NCBI GenBank assembly: GCA_017450645.1
Contig: JAFSTE010000003.1
Span: 50,241-114,240, forward strand
DNA length: 64,000 bases
DNA from: Eubacterium sp.
GTDB taxonomy: Bacteria > Bacillota > Clostridia > Oscillospirales > Acutalibacteraceae
Direction: 5' to 3'
The position numbers were made by a program, and so were the translations under genes. Under the pieces are notes generated by a model. It was not told the origin of the DNA. It did not search any database and saw only the letters and a list, made by a program, of their open reading frames with translations. This document shows positions 24,724-33,916 of the stretch, piece after piece. The stretch's first letter is position 1. Each line of letters opens with the position of its first letter.

Positions 24724-24754
24724 AGCTATGAGCTATGAGCTGTGAGCTATGAGC
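24724..24754. repeat. heptamer tandem repeat (AGCTATG type)
   Basis: Four units in 7-bp register (AGCTATG, AGCTATG, AGCTGTG, AGCTATG) directly after the FAD gene's stop codon. It has the same period as the arrays around the S23 gene, with a different unit. Confidence 0.85.
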
Positions 24755-24784
24755 CTGTGGGTACTCGCTGCACTCGTACAATAA

Positions 24785-24819
24785 GTTAAAAAAAGGTGTG
24801 GGCAAATCCACACCTTTTA
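24785..24819. terminator. bidirectional terminator
   Basis: AAAAGGTGTGG and CCACACCTTTT arms with a 6-nt loop and flanking A/T runs, between converging genes ending at 24722 and 24823. Confidence 0.85.
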
Positions 24820-24822
24820 ATA

Positions 24823-25416
24823 TTATTGATTTTGATTATCTCTTTTCATCTGTTTTTTAAGCACTGTAATTATTCTTACAATCGCTGTAGAAAGCACGAG
24901 GTTTACGGCGAGTTCAACGAGGAAGTTTAGTCCTACAACGCCTGTGATTAGGAACTTACCTGCGTTTTCTACTCCTGCCGCAGCAGCCCACTCGTTAATA
25001 ATCGGCATAAAGAATAACAGACAGCCGATAACGAAAATTCCCGTGTTCACAACAGGTGCGGTAATACCCGATACGATAACCGCAACAAGAGTGTTCTTCT
25101 TTTCAAGTCCCTTGAAAACCGCCGCTGCCGCAACGCCTGCAAGCGCACCTTTAAGAAGTACGGTGACAACTGTTCCAACCGGATTAAGCGCTAAAAACGG
25201 AGCCGCGTCGCCGCTGATAAGTACGGCGATACCGAATGCAAGACCGAGCCACGCGCCCGCGCCTATGCCGTAAAGCGCTGCGCCGATAATGATAGGCGCA
25301 AGTGTAAGTGTGATTGAGAATACGCCGAACTTAATAGCCGCGCCCGTGAGCTGTAAAACAACCACGATTGCGGTAAAAAGACCGAGTCCCACAACCATTT
25401 TTGTGTTTTTTTTCAT
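24823..25416 (-). CDS. ECF transporter S component, substrate unknown
   Basis: The 197-residue protein is highly hydrophobic with about six membrane segments and the small-residue-rich stretches (IIIGAALYGIGAGAWLG, LKGALAGVAAAAVF) of substrate-binding S components of energy-coupling-factor vitamin transporters. The signature-like end of helix 1 is absent, so the vitamin cannot be assigned with confidence; pantothenate or another cofactor precursor is possible. It would work with a shared EcfAA'T module encoded elsewhere. It has its own consensus promoter (25517-25544) and a 90-nt 5' UTR with hairpins. Confidence 0.82.
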   Translation of the reverse strand: MKKNTKMVVGLGLFTAIVVVLQLTGAAIKFGVFSITLTLAPIIIGAALYGIGAGAWLGLAFGIAVLISGDAAPFLALNPVGTVVTVLLKGALAGVAAAAVFKGLEKKNTLVAVIVSGITAPVVNTGIFVIGCLLFFMPIINEWAAAAGVENAGKFLITGVVGLNFLVELAVNLVLSTAIVRIITVLKKQMKRDNQNQ

Positions 25417-25516
25417 ATTTACTTTTCCTTTCTGCTACTGTTCCGACATAAGCGCCAAACACAAAGCGCCGCCGCCCGAGGAATGTTATTTTCCTCTGTG
25501 GATACAATGCGAGTAT

Positions 25517-25544
25517 ATTATACTCTAAATTTTGCGCTTGTCAA
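25517..25544 (-). promoter_or_regulatory. promoter and folded leader of the ECF S component
   Basis: TTGACA (25539-25544), 16-bp spacer, TATAAT (25517-25522) on the minus strand. The transcript leader (about 25510 to 25417) contains a perfect GAGGAA/TTCCTC hairpin and a GC-rich GGCGGCGGCGC segment. S-component genes often sit under vitamin riboswitches, but I could not match this leader to TPP, FMN, cobalamin, preQ1 or folate classes. Confidence 0.65.
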
Positions 25545-25644
25545 CCGCAAATAGTTATATAATTGTAATAAAATTGAAACTTGAAATATATCTTTAATTA
25601 TTGTACTATAACAGTGTATGACTGTATAATATTCGGAGGTTACT

Positions 25645-27222
25645 ATGGGTACTTATAAGCTAACGGGGCGCGAGTCGCTCGGCGTTGAGTTCGGCTCAAC
25701 AAGAATTAAAGCTGTACTGATTGATGAGGAGTGTAACCCCATCGCGTCAGGCGGATATAACTGGGAAAACCAGCTTGTTGACGGCATATGGACTTATCCG
25801 CTCTCGCAGGTCTGGGAGGGCTTGCAGAGCGCGTACAGCGAGCTTAACGAGGAGGTAAACGCAAAGTACGGCGAGTATATTACCACGCTGTCCTCGATAG
25901 GCTTTTCGGCTATGATGCACGGCTATCTCCCGTTTGATAAGGATGGTGAGCAGCTCGCTGAGTTCAGAACCTGGAGAAATACTATTACGGGCGACGCCGC
26001 AGCAAAGCTTACCGACCTTTTAAAGTTTAATATCCCTCAGCGCTGGAGCATAGCGCATTTGTATCAGGCGATTTTAAACGGCGAGGAGCACACTAAGGAT
26101 ATCGCTTTTCTTACAACCCTTGCGGGATATGTTCACTATAAGCTAAGCGGTCAGAAGGTGCTTGGCGTGGGCGAGGCTTCGGGTATGTTCCCGATTGACA
26201 GCGCAACGGGTGATTACAACAGCGAAATGCTCGATAAATTCAGCAACCTTGACGATGTTAAATCGTGCGGCTGGAATATTCGCGACATTCTGCCGAAAGT
26301 CCTTTCGGCAGGCGAAAACGCAGGCACGCTTACAGCCGAGGGCGCTGCGCTTCTTGATACAAGCTCAAGGCTGCAGCCCGGCGCGCTTATGTGTCCGCCC
26401 GAGGGCGACGCAGGTACGGGTATGGTTGCCACAAACAGCGTAACGGTACGCACCGGTAACGTCAGCGCAGGCACCTCAATTTTTGCTATGGTTGTGCTCG
26501 AAAAGCCGCTTTCGGATGTGTACGAGGAGATTGATATTGTAACTACTCCTACCGGCAAGGATGTTGCTATGGTGCACTGTAATAACTGCTGTACCGACCT
26601 TGACTACTGGGTGAATATTTTTGCCGAGTTTGCAAAGGCAAGCGGCAGCGATATGCCGAAATATAAGATTTATGACCTCCTTTACGAGAGCGCGCTTGAC
26701 GGCGACGCCGACTGCGGCGGAGTGCTTAACTTTAACTACTTTTCGGGCGAGCCGGTGTCTCACACCGACGATGGCAGACCGATGTTCCTGAGAACGCAGG
26801 GCAGTACCTTTAACCTGCCGAACTTCTTCAGGGCGCAGATTTACAGCACTATGTCGACTCTTAAAATGGGTATGAAAATCCTCGAAAAAGAGGATGTTAA
26901 AATAGATAAACTCACCGGCCACGGCGGTCTGTTTAAGACACCCGTTGTAGGTCAGCGCCTTATGGCGGGAGCTATGAACGCACCCGTGTCCGTTATGGAA
27001 ACAGCGGGCGAGGGCGGCGCGTGGGGCATCGCAGTGCTTGCAAGATACGCCTTTGACAGCAAGGGCGAAACGCTTGAAGCCTTTCTCGAAAACGAGGTGT
27101 TCTCTAAGTACAAGAGCACCACTATCGAGCCTGAGCAAAGCGATGTCGACGGCTTTAACGAGTATATGAAACTTTATGAAAAAGCGCTTGCAGTAGAGAG
27201 AGCTGCATACGAAAACATTTAA
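25645..27222 (+). CDS. araB: L-ribulokinase (FGGY family)
   Basis: The 525-residue protein is an FGGY-family carbohydrate kinase: N-terminal phosphate-binding segment [17 protein letters not shown], central [15 protein letters not shown] and FRTWRNT segments, and C-terminal ATP-domain motifs ([35 protein letters not shown]). Phosphorylation of L-ribulose is inferred from its place before araA and araD; by sequence alone xylulokinase-like activity would also be possible. A CGGAGG site precedes the ATG. A TATAAT lies at 25625-25630 with a weak -35 at 25601. araA begins 16 bp downstream. Confidence 0.88.
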   Translation: MGTYKLTGRESLGVEFGSTRIKAVLIDEECNPIASGGYNWENQLVDGIWTYPLSQVWEGLQSAYSELNEEVNAKYGEYITTLSSIGFSAMMHGYLPFDKDGEQLAEFRTWRNTITGDAAAKLTDLLKFNIPQRWSIAHLYQAILNGEEHTKDIAFLTTLAGYVHYKLSGQKVLGVGEASGMFPIDSATGDYNSEMLDKFSNLDDVKSCGWNIRDILPKVLSAGENAGTLTAEGAALLDTSSRLQPGALMCPPEGDAGTGMVATNSVTVRTGNVSAGTSIFAMVVLEKPLSDVYEEIDIVTTPTGKDVAMVHCNNCCTDLDYWVNIFAEFAKASGSDMPKYKIYDLLYESALDGDADCGGVLNFNYFSGEPVSHTDDGRPMFLRTQGSTFNLPNFFRAQIYSTMSTLKMGMKILEKEDVKIDKLTGHGGLFKTPVVGQRLMAGAMNAPVSVMETAGEGGAWGIAVLARYAFDSKGETLEAFLENEVFSKYKSTTIEPEQSDVDGFNEYMKLYEKALAVERAAYENI

Positions 27223-27237
27223 CGAAAGGATATAATT

Positions 27238-28707
27238 ATGGCTATTAAGGATTATGAATTTTGGTTTGTAGTAGGTACTCAGTTCCTCTACGGCGAGGAC
27301 ATTTTTGAAACTATCGACGCGCACAGCAAGGAGATGGCTGCTGCCTGGAGCGAAAAGCTTTCGTGTAAGGTTGTTGCTAAGCCCTGCGTTAAGACATCTA
27401 AGGAAATCCTTGATGTTATGCAGGCTGCTAACACCTGCGAAAACTGCGCGGGCGTAATCACCTGGATGCACACTTTTTCACCTTCTAAGATGTGGATTGC
27501 GGGCTTTAACGCGCTTGAAAAGCCGTTCCTTCATGTGAACACTCAGTACAACCGCGATATCCCGTGGAACGAGATTGATATGGACTTTATGAACCTTAAC
27601 CAGTCCGCTCACGGCGACAGAGAGCACGGCTATATCACCGCGCGTATGAGAATGAAGCAAAAGGTTATCGCAGGTCACTGGCAGGACGAAACCTTCCAGA
27701 ACAAGATGGATATCTGGATGCGTGCAGCGGTAGGCGCAATGGAGTCAAGAAAGCTCAGAGTGCTTCGTATCTCCGACAATATGCGTAACGTTGCGGTTAC
27801 AGACGGCGATAAGATTGAGGCTCAGATTAAGCTCGGCTGGCAGGTAGACCACTACGGCGTTGGCGACATTATTAAGATGGTTAACGCCGTAACCGAGGAC
27901 GAGATTGACGCTCAGATGGCTGAGTACGAAGAAAATTACATTATGGATACCGACAATATCGACTCCGTAAGATATCAGGCAAGGGAAGAGGTTGCGCTTA
28001 AAAAGTTCCTTATTAAAGAGGGCTTCGGCGCGTTCCACACTAACTTTGAGGATTTGCAGGAGCTTCGTCAGCTTCCCGGTCTTGCAGCTCAGGACTTGAT
28101 GCGTCAGGGCTTCGGCTTCGGCGCGGAGGGCGACTGGAAGGTTGCGGCGCTTACCCGACTTATGAAAAAGATGGCTGAGGGTATGGACGGCGGCACCGCG
28201 TTTATGGAGGACTACACCTACCACTTTGAGCCCGGCAACGAGATGCTTCTCGGCTCGCATATGCTCGAGGTTTGCCCGACGCTCGCTTGCGAAAAGGCGA
28301 AAATTCAGGTACACCACCTCGGTATCGGCGACAGAGAGGACCCCGCGCGTCTTGTATTTAAGGCTCAGACGGGCGACGCTATCGTAGTAACCCTCGTCGA
28401 TATGGGCGACAGACTCAGAATGATTGTAAACGATGTTGAATGTAAGGAACAGGTTAACCCGATGCCTAAGCTCCCCGTAGCGGGCGTGCTGTGGAAACCG
28501 CTTCCTAATCTTCAGACCTCGGCAGAGGCTTGGATTTACGCGGGCGGCGCACATCACAGCGTACTTTCGTATTCGCTTACTGCGGAGCATATGCGCGATT
28601 TTGCGGAGATTATGGGTATTGAATTTATCCACATTAACAGCAATACTAACATCAACGACTTCAGAAAAGAGCTGTTTTTTAATGATGTTGCATATAAATT
28701 AAAATAA
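27238..28707 (+). CDS. araA: L-arabinose isomerase
   Basis: The 489-residue enzyme converts L-arabinose to L-ribulose. It starts with the family's YEFWFVVGTQFLYGED and contains the substrate/metal segments GVITWMHTFSPSKMWI, LHVNTQYNRDIPW, FGAEGDWKVAALTRL and EDYTYHFEPGNEMLLGSHMLEVCPT, with the expected Glu and His metal ligands. The length is normal. It lies in the order araB-araA-araD with short gaps and good ribosome sites, so the three genes are one operon. No araR-type regulator or arabinose transporter is present in the window. Confidence 0.97.
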   Translation: MAIKDYEFWFVVGTQFLYGEDIFETIDAHSKEMAAAWSEKLSCKVVAKPCVKTSKEILDVMQAANTCENCAGVITWMHTFSPSKMWIAGFNALEKPFLHVNTQYNRDIPWNEIDMDFMNLNQSAHGDREHGYITARMRMKQKVIAGHWQDETFQNKMDIWMRAAVGAMESRKLRVLRISDNMRNVAVTDGDKIEAQIKLGWQVDHYGVGDIIKMVNAVTEDEIDAQMAEYEENYIMDTDNIDSVRYQAREEVALKKFLIKEGFGAFHTNFEDLQELRQLPGLAAQDLMRQGFGFGAEGDWKVAALTRLMKKMAEGMDGGTAFMEDYTYHFEPGNEMLLGSHMLEVCPTLACEKAKIQVHHLGIGDREDPARLVFKAQTGDAIVVTLVDMGDRLRMIVNDVECKEQVNPMPKLPVAGVLWKPLPNLQTSAEAWIYAGGAHHSVLSYSLTAEHMRDFAEIMGIEFIHINSNTNINDFRKELFFNDVAYKLK

Positions 28708-28742
28708 TGCTTGACTTTTAACGGTAAAAGGATAAAATAGCT

Positions 28743-29453
28743 ATGTTGGAAGAACTGAAAAAAAGAGTATTTGAAGCTAATTTAAAGCTTGTTGAGTATA
28801 ATCTTGTTGTGCTCACCTGGGGCAATGTTTCGGGTATCGACAGAGAGAAGGGCTTGTTTGTAATCAAACCCTCGGGCGTACCCTACAGCACTATGACCGC
28901 TGAGGATATGGTCGTAATGGACTTAAACGGCAACAAGGTCGAGGGCGAGCTTAACCCGTCGTCCGACACACCGACCCATCTTGAGCTTTACAGAAGGTTT
29001 GAGGACATCGGCGGTATTGTACATACTCACTCGCCCTGGGCGTGTTCCTGGGCGCAGGCAGGCCGCGATGTTCCCGCTTACGGTACGACGCACGCCGATT
29101 TTGCAAACGGTGCCGTTCCCTGCACAAGAGGTCTTACCGAGGACGAGGTTAACGGCGAGTACGAGCTTAATACGGGTAAGGTTATTGTAGAGGAGTTCCA
29201 AAAGCGCGGTATTACTCCGACAGAATGTCCCGCAGTGCTTATCCACCGCCACGGACCGTTCACCTGGGGAAAGGATGAATTTAAAGCGGTTGACAATGCT
29301 CTTATTCTCGAAGAGGTTGCCAAAATGGCGTATCAGACCGAGAGCGTAGCGGCGCTCAGCTCGGACTCCGATATAGGTATCGAAGGCTATCTTCTTAACA
29401 AGCATTACCAGCGTAAGCACGGCAAAAACGCTTACTACGGTCAGAATAAATAA
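28743..29453 (+). CDS. araD: L-ribulose-5-phosphate 4-epimerase
   Basis: The 236-residue protein is a class II aldolase-fold epimerase making D-xylulose 5-phosphate, which links arabinose to the pentose phosphate pathway. Family motifs are visible: [39 protein letters not shown], the zinc-ligand stretch [16 protein letters not shown] with GTTHADF, and a later His in [11 protein letters not shown]. It ends the araBAD operon. The secreted VanW-domain gene begins only 21 bp later and may be read through from it. Confidence 0.97.
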   Translation: MLEELKKRVFEANLKLVEYNLVVLTWGNVSGIDREKGLFVIKPSGVPYSTMTAEDMVVMDLNGNKVEGELNPSSDTPTHLELYRRFEDIGGIVHTHSPWACSWAQAGRDVPAYGTTHADFANGAVPCTRGLTEDEVNGEYELNTGKVIVEEFQKRGITPTECPAVLIHRHGPFTWGKDEFKAVDNALILEEVAKMAYQTESVAALSSDSDIGIEGYLLNKHYQRKHGKNAYYGQNK

Positions 29454-29474
29454 TACTATGAAGGAGAAACATGT

Positions 29475-31154
29475 ATGAAAAAAGCACTTAGTATCACAAG
29501 CTCGTTATTAGTGTTTGTAATGCTTTGCAGCATCTTTTCTTTCCCCGCAGCAGCTATGGAAAGCATTGAAAATGCAGAGATTACCCTTTCAAGAACAGAG
29601 TACACATATAACGGCAAAGAACACACACCTATTGTAACTGTAAGTATTAAAAATCTTCTCGGTCAGGATGTTATTCTTACTAAGGACACCGATTATACCG
29701 TAGCTTACGGCGACAATGTTAATGCGGGCACCGCAGGCGTAACTGTTGAGGGTATCGGCAATTATGAGGGTACTGCAACTGCCGAGTTTACGGTTAAGGC
29801 GCGTAAGATTTCGGGCAAGAGCATTAAGGCTAAGCAGCTCAAAAAAGCTGTTGTAGGCGTTAACCCCAAGTATTCGCTAAAGTATAACGGCGCTGAGCTT
29901 GTAAAGGGCACCGACTACACCGTTGAGTACAAAAACATTAACAAAGCCGGCGTAAAAAGCGGTAAGGTTGTATTTACGGGTATCGGTAATTTCACCGGAA
30001 CGAAGACCATTAAGGTTAATGTTTCTCCTCGCAAGGTTACTAAATTCAAATCTAAAAGAAGAAATACAAAATCCGTTATAGTTACCTGGAAGTCTCAGAA
30101 AAAATACGGCGTAGAAAGCTATAAGGTTTACCTTTGCAACGAAAAGGGTAAAAAGACGAAGTACTACAAGACCGTCAGCAAAAACAAGGTTACTATTAAA
30201 AACCTTAAGCCCGGTACATACTGCTACATTAAGGTACGCGCTTTGGTTAAGAAGGGCAAGACCAGGGTTTACGGTAAGTACTCCGATGTTTACAGAACCA
30301 CAACTAAGCCTAAAAAGGTTGAGCTTGTAGCGGTTGCTAAGGGCACAAGCGGCAAGACTCTTATAGTTGAGTGGAAAAATGTTTCGTGCACCGGCTACGA
30401 GATTATGTACTCAACCAAAAAGGATTTTTCAAGCAAGGTTAAGGATGTTAAGTTCAATAACAGCAAGACTAAGAGATATCTCTACATCCCTAAAACCAAG
30501 AAGCATTACTATGTTAAGGTAAGAGCTTTCAGAGCTTATAACCACGGTAAAACCCATGTTTACGGCAAGTGGAGCAAAAAGTTCTCTACTAACTATTCGG
30601 TTCTTTACGCTTCTTACTCTTCGACTTATGTAAGAAACGCTGCGAGAACTAATAACTTAAGACTCGCTTGTAAGGCTATCAGCGGCACTATCGTTCAGCC
30701 CGGCGCAACCTTTAGCTTTAACGGCACAGTCGGCGAAAGAACGGCGGCTAAGGGCTATAAGGCAGCTCATGTATTCACCGGTCCTACGACTATGACTATG
30801 GGCATCGGCGGCGGCGTGTGCCAGGTTGCTTCAACAATGTTTAACGCTGCGCTTCTTGCTAACTTTAAGATTGTTGAGAGACATCAGCACGCACAGCGCG
30901 TTACATATGTACCGCTCGGCCGTGACGCTGCGATTTACTGGGGCAGCGAAAACTTCAGATTTAAGAACAACACTAAATATCCCGTTAAGATTAAGATGTG
31001 GTGCAAAAACCAGAAAATCCACTGTAATTACTACATCTGCTATAACGCTAAGCCCAAAAAGGTTAAGCTCAGAGTTTATCGTTCGGGTAACCACTTTACT
31101 CTTAAGAGAAGCGTTAACGGTAAGGTTAACTACACCTGCCGCTCGCACTATTAA
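29475..31154 (+). CDS. secreted VanW-domain protein with Ig-like and FN3-like modules
   Basis: The 559-residue protein has a signal peptide (KKALSITSSLLVFVMLCSI...AAAM). Two Ig/MBG-like repeats (about 35-105 and 110-180, each with KGTDYTVEY-type turns) follow, then two FN3-like modules (about 185-375), and a C-terminal VanW domain (about 385-535: GTIVQPGATFSFNGTVGERT, GIGGGVCQVASTMFNAAL, YWGSENFRFKNNT). VanW domains occur in vancomycin-resistance clusters and many clostridial surface proteins; their biochemical role is unclear, though a peptidoglycan-related role is often suggested. It has an AGGAG site. It lies close behind araD but is not evidently linked in function. Confidence 0.88.
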   Translation: MKKALSITSSLLVFVMLCSIFSFPAAAMESIENAEITLSRTEYTYNGKEHTPIVTVSIKNLLGQDVILTKDTDYTVAYGDNVNAGTAGVTVEGIGNYEGTATAEFTVKARKISGKSIKAKQLKKAVVGVNPKYSLKYNGAELVKGTDYTVEYKNINKAGVKSGKVVFTGIGNFTGTKTIKVNVSPRKVTKFKSKRRNTKSVIVTWKSQKKYGVESYKVYLCNEKGKKTKYYKTVSKNKVTIKNLKPGTYCYIKVRALVKKGKTRVYGKYSDVYRTTTKPKKVELVAVAKGTSGKTLIVEWKNVSCTGYEIMYSTKKDFSSKVKDVKFNNSKTKRYLYIPKTKKHYYVKVRAFRAYNHGKTHVYGKWSKKFSTNYSVLYASYSSTYVRNAARTNNLRLACKAISGTIVQPGATFSFNGTVGERTAAKGYKAAHVFTGPTTMTMGIGGGVCQVASTMFNAALLANFKIVERHQHAQRVTYVPLGRDAAIYWGSENFRFKNNTKYPVKIKMWCKNQKIHCNYYICYNAKPKKVKLRVYRSGNHFTLKRSVNGKVNYTCRSHY

Positions 31155-31170
31155 TACCTAATTTAATATG

Positions 31171-31291
31171 TCAGGGGTGCTTGATTATTCAGGCTGAGAA
31201 CATACCCGTTAAGCAGTCCGGTAATGCGGATTGAACGGACGATTAGACGATGTAATTACACCCCGTACTTTGTGCGGGGTTTGTTTTTTGG
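31171..31291 (+). promoter_or_regulatory. TPP riboswitch with terminator
   Basis: The segment CAGGGGTGC...GGCTGAGA...ATACCCGTTAA...GGTAATGCGG...GAACGGAC carries the conserved thi-box parts in order (31172-31240). An intrinsic terminator with arms ACCCCGTAC and GTGCGGGGT and a long T-run (31258-31291) follows. The gene after it is the thiamine S component thiT, as expected: bound TPP should favour termination. Confidence 0.92.
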
Positions 31292-31302
31292 AGGATAATA
31301 TT

Positions 31303-31959
31303 ATGAACAGCAAAACAAAAAGACTCACAACAACAGGTGTGCTTATCGCACTCGGAGTAATCCTTTCGTTTTTAAAGGTTTTTGAATGGCCTTTCGGCGG
31401 CTCGATAACGCTTGCAAGTATGGTGCCTATGGTGATTATCGGATATAAGTACGGCGTAAAATGGGGACTGTTTTCGGGCTTTATTTCAAGCATTCTTCAG
31501 GCAATCCTCGGCGCTACCACAACACAGGCGTTCGCCGGTATGTACGACCCCGAAAACGCTGCAGTGTCGGTTGTAAAAATCGCAGTTATGGCGTTTCTTG
31601 ATTATATAGTTGCATTTTCGGTTATCGGTCTTTCCGGTATGTTCAGGGGCAAGTTCAAAAATGACACAATCAGCATAGTTTCGGGCGCAACCTGTGTTGT
31701 TCTGCTCAGACTGCTTACACATTTTGCTTCGGGTTGGATTCTCTGGGGCAGCTATGCGGAGTGGTTTTTCACCGAAGGAATCAATAACAATTTCGGCGAA
31801 AAGGTGATGAACACCTTCTCAGGTCAGGCGCTTTCGGCTGTTTATTCGCTTATCTACAACAGCGCGTATATGCTCCCCGAACTTGTAATCACTGTGTTTG
31901 TTGTAACGGTGCTTATGACCGTAAAACCAATCAGAAAGCTCATCGTAAAAGAGGATTAA
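31303..31959 (+). CDS. thiT: thiamine ECF transporter S component
   Basis: The 218-residue membrane protein matches ThiT: FLKVFEWPFGGSITLASMVP and IGYKYGVKWGLFSGFI early, and LRLLTHFASGWILWGSYA later, containing the aromatic and charged residues that line the thiamine pocket in the family. About six membrane helices are present. It binds thiamine and works with the shared EcfAA'T motor encoded elsewhere. ATG 31303 is chosen because TTGGAGG precedes it; the longer frame runs through the riboswitch. Control by the upstream TPP riboswitch supports the substrate call. Confidence 0.95.
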   Translation: MNSKTKRLTTTGVLIALGVILSFLKVFEWPFGGSITLASMVPMVIIGYKYGVKWGLFSGFISSILQAILGATTTQAFAGMYDPENAAVSVVKIAVMAFLDYIVAFSVIGLSGMFRGKFKNDTISIVSGATCVVLLRLLTHFASGWILWGSYAEWFFTEGINNNFGEKVMNTFSGQALSAVYSLIYNSAYMLPELVITVFVVTVLMTVKPIRKLIVKED

Positions 31960-31960
31960 C

Positions 31961-31989
31961 TTGACGGATTATCGCTTTAGGCATATAAT
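31961..31989 (+). promoter_or_regulatory. promoter of the third LRR gene
   Basis: TTGACG (31961-31966), 17-bp spacer, TATAAT (31984-31989), 30 bp before the ATG at 32020. Confidence 0.75.
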
Positions 31990-32019
31990 ATTGTTACCAA
32001 TATTTGGGAGAGATGTTAT

Positions 32020-33879
32020 ATGAAAAGAATTATCGGAATAGTTTTATCTTTAGTTATGCTGCTAAGCATAGCGCCGGGGCTTAATATCACCGCGTACGCT
32101 ATGGGAAACAGCGGTTCTTGCGGTAAGACTGTTACCTATAAATTCAACGAAGAAACAGGAACTCTTACCATCAGCGGCAGCGGTAATATGAAAAATTACT
32201 CCGAAGTTGACCACGGCGACGACGATGGCTGGTACCCGAACTCACCGTTTTATAATAACAGCGACATCAAAAAAGTTGTTGTAAAAAGCGGCGTTACAAG
32301 TATCGGCAATATGGCGTTCAGAAACTGCCTGAACTTAACCACCGTAACTCTGCCCGACAGTATCAAAAGAATCGGAGATGAAGCTTTTGAAAACTGTATT
32401 AAGCTGTACAGCGTAAAGATACCCAAAAAGGTTACTTCAATCGGCGTTTCGGCGTTTGAATACTGCGCAAAAATAAAAAGCGTCAGAATACCGGGTAGCG
32501 TTAAAATCGTTAACAGCTTTGCGTTTGAAGGCTGCACTTCACTCAGCAAGATTACCGTATCAAAAGGCGTTAAGCAAATAAGGACTTCTGCATTTGAAAA
32601 CTGTAAGGCTGTGAAAAGCATTAGCCTGCCTCAGAGCGTAACCCTGCTCGACAGCTACGCGTTTGGCGGCTGCAAAAAGTTATCGTCCGTTAAGCTCGGC
32701 AGCAAAATTGCCAAAATCGGCTATGGTGTCTTTAATAAAACAGCCTTTTCGGGCGCTAAAAGGAACTGGACAAAAACCGGTCTTTACATCGGCAAATACC
32801 TTATTGATGTAAGGTCGGGCGTCAAGAATTTCTACATCAAAGCGGGCACCGAGATTGTCTGCGACAGCGCGTTTGCCGACTGCACAAAGCTGCAGAAAAT
32901 CACGTTCCCCAAGAGCGTTAAAACCGTCGGCTACTGCGCGTTTGACGGTTGTGAAAAGCTAAAGAGCGTTTATATCTGTAACCTTAAAGCATGGTGCGCG
33001 ATTGATTTTGACTATGTGTTTGCAAACCCGCTGTACTACGCACACAAGATGTACCTTAACGGCAGACTTGTAACCGACCTCAAAATCCCTAAAAAGGTTA
33101 AAACTATCAAGGACTGCGCCTTCGTCGGCGGCAGCTTCAAGAGTGCTAAGCTCCCCGACGGACTTAAAACAATCGGTAACTACGCATTTCGCAACTGCGA
33201 CAAGCTAAAGACCGTCAAGGCGGGCAAAAACATCACAAAAGTCGGCGACGAGATTTTAAACGACACCCCGTATTTTAAAAACAGCAAGCACTGGAAAAAC
33301 AAGGTGCTTTACCTCGGAAAATGCGCTATTGCAAGTAAAGAGAATATTTCCGGCAAGGTTACTATCAAGTCCGGAACCAAAGCTGTTGCTGACTATGTGT
33401 TCTTTAACAGACCTAAGATTAAAAGCGTATTCTTCCCAAAGAGCGTGGTGTATATCGGTTACTATACCTTCGGACATAACAACAAGCTCACAAGCGTTTC
33501 GGTATCGTCCGGTAATAAAAAGTTCTCCGCAAAAAACGGTGTTCTGTTTAATAAAAAGAAAACCACTCTGATTTTCTATCCGAGCGGAAATTCGAAAACA
33601 AGCTACACAATTCCTAAAACCGTAAAGAAGCTTGGTGCAGGCTCGTTTGAATACTGTAAAAAGCTTAATAAGCTCACAATCCCCAAGAGCGTTAAAACCT
33701 TTGAGGTCGGCGCTTTCGGCGACGACTCAACCATCAAAAAGATTACTTATAAGGGTAAAAAATCAGACTGGAAAAAGATTAAAATAAAACACCATTTAAA
33801 CTACGGCTCAGATATCGTATACGACGGAAACGGCGCTCTGAACTATATAGAAATAACCTGCACAAACGGAATATTATAA
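32020..33879 (+). CDS. secreted BspA-like leucine-rich-repeat protein (third copy, no FN3 module)
   Basis: The 619-residue protein shares the signal-peptide style (MKRIIGIVLSLVMLLSIAPG) and the N-terminal YKFNEETGTLTISGSGNMKNY block with the two LRR paralogs near 13.5-19 kb. It then has about 12-14 BspA-type repeats (LPDSIKRIGDEAFENC, IPKKVTSIGVSAFEYC and so on). It lacks both the DSRxNCNAI blocks and the basic FN3-like C-terminus, and ends soon after a KSDWKKIKIKHH segment and a short tail. Surface binding is the family role; the ligand is unknown. GGGAG precedes the ATG. It converges with the GH25 genes. Confidence 0.87.
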   Translation: MKRIIGIVLSLVMLLSIAPGLNITAYAMGNSGSCGKTVTYKFNEETGTLTISGSGNMKNYSEVDHGDDDGWYPNSPFYNNSDIKKVVVKSGVTSIGNMAFRNCLNLTTVTLPDSIKRIGDEAFENCIKLYSVKIPKKVTSIGVSAFEYCAKIKSVRIPGSVKIVNSFAFEGCTSLSKITVSKGVKQIRTSAFENCKAVKSISLPQSVTLLDSYAFGGCKKLSSVKLGSKIAKIGYGVFNKTAFSGAKRNWTKTGLYIGKYLIDVRSGVKNFYIKAGTEIVCDSAFADCTKLQKITFPKSVKTVGYCAFDGCEKLKSVYICNLKAWCAIDFDYVFANPLYYAHKMYLNGRLVTDLKIPKKVKTIKDCAFVGGSFKSAKLPDGLKTIGNYAFRNCDKLKTVKAGKNITKVGDEILNDTPYFKNSKHWKNKVLYLGKCAIASKENISGKVTIKSGTKAVADYVFFNRPKIKSVFFPKSVVYIGYYTFGHNNKLTSVSVSSGNKKFSAKNGVLFNKKKTTLIFYPSGNSKTSYTIPKTVKKLGAGSFEYCKKLNKLTIPKSVKTFEVGAFGDDSTIKKITYKGKKSDWKKIKIKHHLNYGSDIVYDGNGALNYIEITCTNGIL

Positions 33880-33885
33880 ATAAAT

Positions 33886-33916
33886 AGCTCATCTCGAACC
33901 GAGATGAGCTTTTGTT
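33886..33916. terminator. bidirectional terminator
   Basis: AGCTCATCTCG and CGAGATGAGCT arms with a short AAC loop and T-rich tail, between two converging genes. Confidence 0.85.
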
